DNA of 10,248 nucleotides from Aquificales bacterium (GTDB taxonomy: Bacteria; Aquificota; Aquificia; Aquificales; QOAS01). How positions within the stretch are numbered: position 1 is the stretch's first letter; every line of letters starts with the position of its first letter. The stretch lies in the NCBI GenBank assembly GCA_027035985.1, contig JALVTI010000097.1, forward strand, positions 23,299 through 33,546. Reading direction: 5' to 3'. The position numbers and the translations under genes are program-made. This document shows positions 1-4,967 of the stretch, piece by piece. The notes beneath the pieces are model-generated. The model had not been told where the DNA came from, made no database searches, and saw only the letters and a list, made by a program, of their open reading frames with translations.

Positions 1-29
1 GTTTCAATCCCTCATAGGGACATAACAAC
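1..29 (-). CRISPR. Single CRISPR repeat, leader-proximal end of an array extending out of the window
   Basis: Read on the minus strand, this 29-base unit begins GTTGTTATG and ends GGGATTGAAAC. It has a central 5-bp palindrome (TCCCT-cat-AGGGA at 8-20 on the plus strand). The ATTGAAAC ending is the classic 8-base tag kept on crRNAs of many type I-B and type III systems in thermophiles, and repeats of this shape are typical there. That orientation places the leader to the right (30 onward) and the spacers to the left, outside the window. Only one copy is visible, so periodicity cannot be shown and the call rests on repeat character and on the leader-like DNA beside it. No cas genes are in the window, so the subtype is open. 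Confidence 0.72.
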
Positions 30-62
30 CAAAGTGAGTCCGACCTTATTAAGTTACCAAGG

Positions 63-83
63 AACCCAACCACCACTTGGGTT
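63..83. repeat. Perfect 7-bp inverted repeat at the predicted leader transcription start
   Basis: AACCCAA (63-69) and TTGGGTT (77-83) are perfect inverted copies separated by 7 bases. The element overlaps the predicted start point of the leader promoter, between its -10 box and the first repeat. There is no T-run after it on the minus strand, so it is a poor terminator. A protein-binding operator or a 5' hairpin of the pre-crRNA are both possible. Confidence 0.5.
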
Positions 84-86
84 TAA

Positions 87-115
87 AAAATATCAAACTA
101 ACCTTTAAGAGTCAA
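87..115 (-). promoter_or_regulatory. Predicted promoter for the CRISPR precursor RNA
   Basis: On the minus strand, TTGACT (110-115) is followed by exactly 17 bases and then TATTTT (87-92). This matches the -35 box at five of six positions and the -10 box at four of six, with ideal spacing. Transcription would start near 80 and run into the repeat about 50 bases downstream. The location, just outside the first repeat, suits a pre-crRNA promoter. Not shown experimentally. Confidence 0.5.
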
Positions 116-224
116 GCGAAAATTGAACTTTCCGGTCAACCCTATATTGACATTAATTTTCCGGGGTGTGCCATCTTGTTGGAACTCTAAGACAAAACTC
201 TATTCTGCAAAAGGTTTTTGCCAA

Positions 225-269
225 CTTTCAATCCATTACTTGTCATTAAATCTTGAGTCTGACCTTATA
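225..269. repeat. Degenerate second copy of the CRISPR leader-repeat junction
   Basis: On the plus strand, CTTTCAATCC (225-234) matches the first ten repeat bases GTTTCAATCC at nine positions, and GAGTCTGACCTTATA (255-269) matches the leader end GAGTCCGACCTTATT (36-50) at all but two positions. The order and orientation of the two blocks are the same as at 1-50, with spacing 30 here against 35 there. The middle of the repeat, including its palindrome, is lost. It may be a relic repeat with its leader end, or a duplicated leader motif. Confidence 0.5.
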
Positions 270-294
270 AAGGTAATTGACGGTTGCATAAACT

Positions 295-330
295 CTCTAA
301 GGGTGGAATAAGTTTCTGCTCCCCTTAGAG
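295..330. repeat. 9-bp inverted repeat
   Basis: CTCTAAGGG (295-303) and CCCTTAGAG (322-330) are perfect inverted copies around an 18-base loop. No T-run follows on either strand, so it is not a standard intrinsic terminator. It sits between the CRISPR leader and the nested repeat structure at 347-449 and may form part of a larger folded element or an operator. Confidence 0.5.
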
Positions 331-346
331 GAAAGGAAGGTAAGCA

Positions 347-449
347 CACTCTCGGTGGAGGGGAAAAAATACCCTTTTAGGTAGGAGTAAATAACTACCC
401 CCTTGCGGTGGAAAACAAACCTTCCCCCAAAAGGGTATGAAAGAGAGTG
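347..449. other. Nested inverted repeats: candidate structured RNA or compound terminator
   Basis: Three sets of perfect inverted repeats are nested: CACTCTC (347-353) with GAGAGTG (443-449); ATACCCTTTT (369-378) with AAAAGGGTAT (429-438); and GGTAG (380-384) with CTACC (395-399). On the minus strand the 10-bp stem is followed at once by a run of six T (complement of 364-370, overlapping the stem foot), so transcripts from the gene at 470-796 could end here. The fold would be a multi-branched hairpin, which is more elaborate than an ordinary terminator. What it does is unknown; a small structured RNA, a terminator isolating the CRISPR leader, or an inactive palindromic mobile relic all fit. 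Confidence 0.45.
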
Positions 450-451
450 AG

Positions 452-481
452 ACCCAAAAAGGGGTGGGTTTATTTTCTCTT
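452..481 (+). terminator. Weak plus-strand hairpin with T-rich tail
   Basis: ACCCA (452-456) pairs with TGGGT (465-469) around an 8-base loop, followed on the plus strand by the T-rich tract TTATTTTCTCTTT. It would end any plus-strand transcript through 347-449. It also lies directly past the stop codon of the minus-strand gene at 470-796, where it could contribute to 3'-end structure. The stem is short, so confidence is low. Confidence 0.3.
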
Positions 482-796
482 TCTGGAAGCTATAACCTCT
501 TCGAGGTATTTGTTGTAAACTTCGGCGAGTTCGTCGCGGAGAGCTTTTATAGCCTCTTCGAGCTTTTTGAGGTCGTCGTAGTTTTGAATTTCTTCCAGCT
601 TTTGGAGCGCCTCGTCGGCTTTGGGGTCTTCCCAAATATCCTTGAGGTCGAGGGCGTATTTCTCTATTTCGGTAAGCATTATGAGGTAGTCCTTAAGCCA
701 TTCTTGAACTTCCTCTTCGGTTTTTGCGAGTTCCTTACCCTTGCGGGTTATGGCGTTAAGAACTATGTCCATCCTGTAGTAGAAGTCCTTTTGCAT
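470..796 (-). CDS. Small helical protein of unknown function (108 aa)
   Basis: I do not recognise this protein. The start ATG at 794-796 is chosen because AAGGAGGT lies six bases upstream, one of the best ribosome binding sites in the window; a frame extending 16 codons further has no such support. The product (MQKDFYYRMDIVLNAITRKG...) is very rich in Lys, Glu and Leu, with no cysteine, no signal peptide and no membrane segment. It looks almost wholly alpha-helical: one helix around residues 1-55, a short linker with WEDPKADEAL near 53-62, then a heptad-like stretch from about 62 to 104 that could form a coiled coil, ending in a basic RKRK tail. This suggests a cytoplasmic dimer or binding partner, but no role can be assigned. 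It stands alone between the CRISPR leader and the ggt-like gene, with terminator-like hairpins on both sides, so it is probably transcribed singly. Confidence 0.75.
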   Translation of the reverse strand: MQKDFYYRMDIVLNAITRKGKELAKTEEEVQEWLKDYLIMLTEIEKYALDLKDIWEDPKADEALQKLEEIQNYDDLKKLEEAIKALRDELAEVYNKYLEEVIASRKRK

Positions 797-835
797 CTTT
801 GACCTCCTTAGGTTTTTATGTCTATCTAATGATAG

Positions 836-859
836 CACCCGCAAGGGGTGAGGTTTTTT
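836..859 (+). terminator. Hairpin with T-run upstream of the 108-aa gene
   Basis: CACCC (836-840) pairs with GGGTG (846-850) around GCAAG, and on the plus strand AGG and six T follow. This looks like a plus-strand intrinsic terminator although no plus-strand gene precedes it. On the minus strand the same hairpin lies in the promoter or 5' leader of the gene starting at 796, about 40 bases before its ATG, where it has no T-run and might have a regulatory role. Confidence 0.35.
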
Positions 860-936
860 GCTTTTTCTCCTAGGGTGGGAGGGATTTACCGATACCCTTT
901 AGAGGGTTTCGGATATTAAAATCCTTCGAAGGAAAA

Positions 937-959
937 CCCCCCGAAGGGGGTTGTTTTTT
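937..959. terminator. Bidirectional intrinsic terminator after the ggt-like gene
   Basis: On the minus strand CCCCC-TTCG-GGGGG forms a stem capped by the very stable C(UUCG)G tetraloop, followed by TTTT. On the plus strand the same stem is followed by TTGTTTTTT. It begins directly at the stop codon of the gene at 958-2499 (the plus-strand T-run overlaps it). A second perfect palindrome, CCTTCGAAGG at 923-932, and a third hairpin, ACCCT-TTAG-AGGGT at 894-907, follow on the minus-strand downstream side. Confidence 0.75.
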
Positions 960-2499
960 AAAAGGTGAAGACGACACCGCCCCGCCTCGGGTCGCCGGCG
1001 CCCTCGCCGAGGGGTGGCGCAACCGCCTGAACGCCCCCAAAGAAGAGGTTTTTCTCCCTAAAGAGGACGACATTCTTCTCCCCGAAAACCCTTTTGGAGA
1101 GGTCTAAAACCTCCTCTCCGAAACCGGGTTCGAAATAAAGCTTTTCCCCCTCAAGGTGGAGGCGGGGTTTATCGACCGCCTCTTGGGGGTGCATATCAAA
1201 GACCAACGAGTTTAGTAGGACTTGAACTATCGCGCTCCTTATCCGGTTGCTCCCCGCACTTCCGAGCGCCAAAAGGGGCTGACCATCTTTCAAAACCACC
1301 GAGGGGCACATCATCGAGGGAAGCCGCACGTAGGGAGCCCATTTAAAGAACCCCTGCGGGTTTAAATCCTCCTCACCCAGCATGTTGTTTAGCATCACGC
1401 CGAAACCGGGAATGACATACCCCGACCCCTCCCCGTTGGTGGTGGTTACCGATGCGATATTTCCCTCCCTGTCGGAGACCGCTATGTGGGTGGTGTTCCC
1501 CCAGAGGTTCAGCCGCCTTTTGAAAAGCTCCCCGTAGCGGTTTAGGAGTCTCCCGTCCCTTAGGAGGTTTTCTATACCCTCCCTGTGGAGGTTTCCGTCT
1601 ATATGTTCCCTCCTAAAGGTGTTGGTCGTATAGAGAGCCTCGACCAGTTTGGAAACGTGTTCCTTACTCCCGAAGGTGTTCAAATCCTCATTTTCCAACA
1701 GGAGGAGGGTAAAGGCTATCAAAATTCCTCCCGCCGAGGGTGGGGGATTTAGGTATATCTCCAAACCGCGGAACTCAATTTTTAACGGTTTCCTCTCGAC
1801 GGTCTTATATTGGAGCAAGTCCTCCTTGCGGATTAACCCCCTCTTTTCCACCGAAAGGGTGTCTATCCGGTCGGCTATCTCCCCGGCGTAGAAGGCGTCA
1901 ATCCCCTCGGTCGCCAGCAGTTCCAAAAAGTCCCCGTAGGGGAGGTTTTTAAAGGGGCTTTTTTCGTCCACCAAATCCCCGTCGGGGACGAATATCTCCC
2001 TCGCCTCGGGCGAGTAGGTGAAGATGTCCTTTAAAAGTCTCAAAAAGCCCGCCTGACGGCGGGAAAGGTATATCCCCTCCCTCGCGTAGCGGATAGCCGG
2101 CTTTAAAACCTCCTCCAGCGGTAGCTGCCCCCTCTCGGCGTGAACCCTCAATAGTCCGGCTACCACTCCGGGAACGGCGACCGAACCCATCCCTATGTGG
2201 AAGACCTGTTTCTCGTCCCCGAAATCGACCTCTATAGCCCTAAAGTCGACCTCATCGGGTGGAAGGCGCAGGGGAACGCTATCGACAAAGAAATCGTATA
2301 GGAGCGGTTTCCCATCCTCTGGAGAGTAAGCGGTTAGAAAGCCACCCCCTCCGGGGGAGGTTAGGGCAGGTTCCGCCATGTAGGCGGCAAAGACTGCGGC
2401 TACCGCCCCGTCGAAGGCGTTTCCCCCCTTTAGCATAACCTCCTTTGCGGCTTCAGCGGTGAGCCTATCGCCCGCGGCTACGATATTGCGCTCAAACAT
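958..2499 (-). CDS. ggt: Gamma-glutamyltranspeptidase-family Ntn hydrolase
   Basis: This is a member of the gamma-glutamyltranspeptidase family, which cleaves itself into two subunits at a Thr that becomes the N-terminal nucleophile. That site is seen as GNTTHIAVSD, with the nucleophile near residue 336 of 513. The N-terminal part carries the family signature (AAKEVMLKGGNAFDGAVAA, then SPGGGGFLTAY); the small subunit carries LNNMLGEED and LALGSAGSNRI and ends with DPRRGGVV. No signal peptide is evident, unlike the periplasmic E. coli enzyme. E. coli Arg114 lies in DFREMAP; here the segment reads DFFVDSVP. The E. coli PLSSM serine pair becomes LPSMM. So autoprocessing is likely, but the acyl-group specificity probably is not that of classical glutathione hydrolase. 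I chose ATG 2499; a GTG at 2532 would add 11 residues, and neither has a Shine-Dalgarno. The gene is divergent from the glycosyltransferase and ends in a strong terminator. Confidence 0.88.
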   Translation of the reverse strand: MFERNIVAAGDRLTAEAAKEVMLKGGNAFDGAVAAVFAAYMAEPALTSPGGGGFLTAYSPEDGKPLLYDFFVDSVPLRLPPDEVDFRAIEVDFGDEKQVFHIGMGSVAVPGVVAGLLRVHAERGQLPLEEVLKPAIRYAREGIYLSRRQAGFLRLLKDIFTYSPEAREIFVPDGDLVDEKSPFKNLPYGDFLELLATEGIDAFYAGEIADRIDTLSVEKRGLIRKEDLLQYKTVERKPLKIEFRGLEIYLNPPPSAGGILIAFTLLLLENEDLNTFGSKEHVSKLVEALYTTNTFRREHIDGNLHREGIENLLRDGRLLNRYGELFKRRLNLWGNTTHIAVSDREGNIASVTTTNGEGSGYVIPGFGVMLNNMLGEEDLNPQGFFKWAPYVRLPSMMCPSVVLKDGQPLLALGSAGSNRIRSAIVQVLLNSLVFDMHPQEAVDKPRLHLEGEKLYFEPGFGEEVLDLSKRVFGEKNVVLFREKNLFFGGVQAVAPPLGEGAGDPRRGGVVFTF

Positions 2500-2534
2500 C
2501 GGCAAAACTAAAAGGATAAAATCGGAGACCACCT

Positions 2535-3302
2535 ATGGGGGAAAAGGAAAAACCGACCCTTTCGGTGGCAATAATTACAAAAAACGAGGCAGACCGCCTC
2601 CCCCGTTTGCTCGAGGCGGTTAAGAATTTGGCGGACGAGATTGTGGTCGTTGACAGCGGTTCGACCGACGGCACCCCCGATATAGCCCGCCGCTACGGGG
2701 CAAAGGTCTTTGTCGAGGAGTGGAAGGGTTTCGGCGCGCAGAAGCAGAGCGCCTTTGAGAAAACCCGAGGCGATTGGGTTCTCTTCCTCGACGCCGACGA
2801 GGTGCCCGACGAGGAACTAAAGGAGGCTATTAAGGAGGCTATAAGAAACCCGACGGCGGAGGGTTATTTAATACGCCGAAAGGTGGTCTATTTGGGAAAA
2901 CCCACCCACCACGTGTGGGGGAGGGATTGGGTTCTCCGATTGGTCAAAAGGAGCGCAAACCCCAAATGGGTTGGCGATATTCATGAGAAACTTCTTTTGG
3001 AGGGTAGGGTCGAAAAACTCAAAAGGGGTGTCCTATACCACTACACCTATAGGAATTTGAGGGAACATTACCAAAAGTTGGTGCGCTACGCCGAGGCGTG
3101 GGCGGAAACCAAGGCTAAGGAGGGGAAAAAAGTAGCCCCGTGGAAGATAGTTGTAGCCCCCATAAGTGGATTTTTGAAGTATTACCTTCTGAATAAGGGT
3201 TTCTTGGACGGCTTTAGGGGGTTTGTAATTTCCATCCTCCACGGGTGCTACACCTTCGCCAAATACACCTTTTTGTGGGAAAAAACGAAAGAAAAGGATT
3301 AA
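2535..3302 (+). CDS. Family 2 glycosyltransferase, WaaE-like (LPS core)
   Basis: A 255-residue GT-A fold glycosyltransferase. The N-terminal part reads LSVAIITKNEADRLPRLLEA, the nucleotide-sugar binding start of family 2. It is followed by VVVDSGSTDGT (residues 38-46) and the metal-binding LFLDADE (84-89). The middle segment VWGRDWVLRLVKR and GDIHEKLL (147-154), and the C-terminal GFLKYYLLNKGFLDGFRGFVIS with an aromatic tail, are typical of the WaaE/KdtX subgroup, which adds a hexose (glucose in the studied cases) to the LPS inner core at the cytoplasmic face of the inner membrane. The donor cannot be read from sequence. The ATG has GGAG seven bases upstream, and a TAAAAT -10-like box lies at 2517-2522, inside the start region of the divergent ggt-like gene. 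Its TAA stop overlaps the opposite-strand stop of the next gene. Confidence 0.87.
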   Translation: MGEKEKPTLSVAIITKNEADRLPRLLEAVKNLADEIVVVDSGSTDGTPDIARRYGAKVFVEEWKGFGAQKQSAFEKTRGDWVLFLDADEVPDEELKEAIKEAIRNPTAEGYLIRRKVVYLGKPTHHVWGRDWVLRLVKRSANPKWVGDIHEKLLLEGRVEKLKRGVLYHYTYRNLREHYQKLVRYAEAWAETKAKEGKKVAPWKIVVAPISGFLKYYLLNKGFLDGFRGFVISILHGCYTFAKYTFLWEKTKEKD

Positions 3303-3604
3303 CCGTATTTTTCAATTATCTTTTCCAAACCTTCCCGAACGGCTTTAGGCGCGATAGGGGCTACCTTAGCCAACAGTTTTAAAGCCTTAATTGCATTTTC
3401 GTCGAGACCTTTTTTGGTTGCCTCAATAGGCCAGTTAACCACCAAAAAGTTTAGCAGTATCCCCAAGGCGAAGCTTCCCGCCGCCAGAATTATATCCCCA
3501 TTGGAACCTTTCCCAAAAAAGGGATGGAATAAAAATCCGCCACCAAAGGAGATGAGAATTATCGATAAAATCCAAATGGAGAGAACTATTATCCAATAAA
3601 CCAT
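3299..3604 (-). CDS. Small two-helix membrane protein of unknown function (101 aa)
   Basis: I do not recognise a family. The protein has two clear hydrophobic segments, residues about 3-25 (WIIVLSIWILSIILISF and following) and about 37-58 (DIILAAGSFALGILLNFLVV), joined by a glycine- and phenylalanine-rich loop. A soluble C-terminal tail follows with two short amphipathic helices (KALKLLAK... and ...REGLEKIIEKYG). It probably sits in the inner membrane with the tail in the cytoplasm. The ATG overlaps the TAA of pmbA by one base (TAATG) and has GGAGG in the end of pmbA, so translation is likely coupled. It is the last gene of the pyrD operon. At its 3' end its stop codon and that of the opposing glycosyltransferase share two bases, so there is no room for a separate terminator. 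Confidence 0.8.
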   Translation of the reverse strand: MVYWIIVLSIWILSIILISFGGGFLFHPFFGKGSNGDIILAAGSFALGILLNFLVVNWPIEATKKGLDENAIKALKLLAKVAPIAPKAVREGLEKIIEKYG

Positions 3605-4935
3605 TACTTGCCTCCGATAGTTATATTTTTAACCAAAACGGAGGGAGAACCTACATTGCCGTAAAATTGCAGGTCTCCGCCCACCACATTTATATCCCTA
3701 AGCAGGTTTAGAAAATTCCCCGCAATCGTTACGCCCCTAACGGCGGCAACCCGTCTGCCGTTTCTGTAGAGCGCCCCCGACGCGCCGAGGGAAAAGTCCC
3801 CCGAAATGGAGTCTGCGGTGTGGAGTCCCATAAGGTCGTAAACGACGAAAACCTCCTCCGCGCTTTGGAGCAACTCCCCGAAGTTTCCGCTTAGGGGTTT
3901 TAGGTAGAGGTTGGAAATGCCCGCCGAAGGCGGGGAGGTAAAGGAAGACCTAAAGCCGTTTCCAGTGGGTTCGACGCCCGCCTTCGCCGCGCTCCAAACC
4001 GAGTGATAGAAGCCTTTTAAAACGCCATTTTCAACCAAGGGTTTTGAACTTTGGGGAACGCCCTCGTCATCGTAGGGGTGGGTGGCAAAACCCCTTTCGA
4101 GCGTCCCGTCGTCTATCAGGCTGACGACTTCGGAGGCTATAACTTCACCCAATTTCCCCGCAAGGGGGGTTTTGTTTTTCACCAAATTCTCGCCGGAAAA
4201 GATTTCGGCGAAGGTCTCCAAAAGTGCGGCAAAAGCCTCGCGGTGGAAGAGAACGGGAATAGTCCTACTCTCAAAGGGCTGGGGGTCTAAGGTGTCGACC
4301 AACTTTTGGACTAATTCCTCTTTAAAGTTTTCCAAGTTTAGGTCTTTGAGGTATCTGGCGGCTCGGTAGCCCCAGGTGATGTTGCGGTCGCCCTTTGGAC
4401 TTTCGGCGAGCGCGGATGATATCAGGCTGTAGGCGGTTCCCCTATAGGAGTATTCGACGCCGAACGAGTTTAGGAGGGAAACGGTGTATTCGACCTCCGA
4501 AAAGGTGGTCTCCCTCGTTCCTACTACGTAGGGGTGGGAATCTATTACCGACCTCTCGAAGGAGACGAACATCTCGATTTTTCCCTCAACGGGAATGGAT
4601 AAACCCTCTCCGTCGTAGGGAGAAGTTGCCTTCGGCTCCACTTTTCGGTCGAAGAATTTATTTCCACCGTCAGGGGGAAGGAGGGGGGTTATCTCCACCA
4701 GGTCGGAAACCAATTTTTTAACCGCCTCGGGGGAGAGGTCGGTCGTATAGGAGAAGCCCATGCGGTTATCCTTTAGAAGTCTCACGGATAGCCCGTAATC
4801 CTCGGCGGTGGTTATCTTCTCGAAATTCCCATTTTCGGTGGAAATTTTTAGATTTTCCCGCCTCAGGAGAAAGAGCTCGTATTCGAACCCCTTGGCGGTC
4901 TCCCTAACGATTTCTTCCAACTTTCGGAGTTCCAT
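3604..4935 (-). CDS. pmbA: PmbA/TldE-family protein, partner subunit of TldD-type protease
   Basis: At 443 residues this has the usual length of PmbA (TldE), which with TldD forms a protease that trims unfolded peptides, microcin B17 precursors and similar substrates in the cytoplasm. Family features in order: an N-terminal start with LRRENLKISTENGNFEKI (24-41); SLIDDGTLERGFATHPYDDEGVP (272-293), the hallmark block; VENGVLKGFYHSVWSAAKAG (301-320); and the C-terminal SGDFSLGASGALYRNGRRV (378-396). The metal-binding HExxxH of TldD is absent: the matching helix reads HREAFAALLETFAE. This identifies PmbA/TldE rather than TldD and suggests the subunit has no catalytic metal. No tldD is in the window. 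ATG 4935 is the family-typical start; a longer frame to 5037 would overlap the PilZ gene. No Shine-Dalgarno is visible in the 32-base gap. Confidence 0.9.
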   Translation of the reverse strand: MELRKLEEIVRETAKGFEYELFLLRRENLKISTENGNFEKITTAEDYGLSVRLLKDNRMGFSYTTDLSPEAVKKLVSDLVEITPLLPPDGGNKFFDRKVEPKATSPYDGEGLSIPVEGKIEMFVSFERSVIDSHPYVVGTRETTFSEVEYTVSLLNSFGVEYSYRGTAYSLISSALAESPKGDRNITWGYRAARYLKDLNLENFKEELVQKLVDTLDPQPFESRTIPVLFHREAFAALLETFAEIFSGENLVKNKTPLAGKLGEVIASEVVSLIDDGTLERGFATHPYDDEGVPQSSKPLVENGVLKGFYHSVWSAAKAGVEPTGNGFRSSFTSPPSAGISNLYLKPLSGNFGELLQSAEEVFVVYDLMGLHTADSISGDFSLGASGALYRNGRRVAAVRGVTIAGNFLNLLRDINVVGGDLQFYGNVGSPSVLVKNITIGGK

Positions 4936-4967
4936 TAAGGAAACTAAATTAGGGGAAAGGTGCAGAT

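Larger units (their letters stand above)
30..294 (-). other. Probable CRISPR leader, non-coding
   Basis: This AT-rich stretch abuts the repeat on the side expected for a leader. It has no convincing gene: the only plus-strand open frame here lacks a ribosome binding site and resembles no family I know. It contains a minus-strand promoter (87-115), an inverted repeat (63-83) and a degenerate copy of the leader-repeat junction (225-269), described separately. The outer boundary at 294 is a guess, set where the inverted-repeat region starts. Function as leader (crRNA precursor promoter and Cas1-Cas2 integration site) is inferred from position and from the repeat orientation. Confidence 0.5.

Noticed and set aside
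123..311. A 62-codon plus-strand open frame in the CRISPR leader
   Set aside because: No ribosome binding site, no family resemblance, and it runs through the degenerate repeat copy and an inverted repeat; best treated as non-coding.
297..635. A 112-codon minus-strand open frame rich in Arg and Ser
   Set aside because: It overlaps the well-supported 108-aa gene in another frame and crosses the hairpin region; low-complexity basic composition is typical of a shadow frame.
2500..2532. GTG start at 2532 for the ggt-like gene, giving a hydrophobic N-terminus that could pass for a signal peptide
   Set aside because: The added 11 residues lack a basic start and a cleavage site, and the GTG has no ribosome binding site; ATG 2499 fits the family better, though not decisively.
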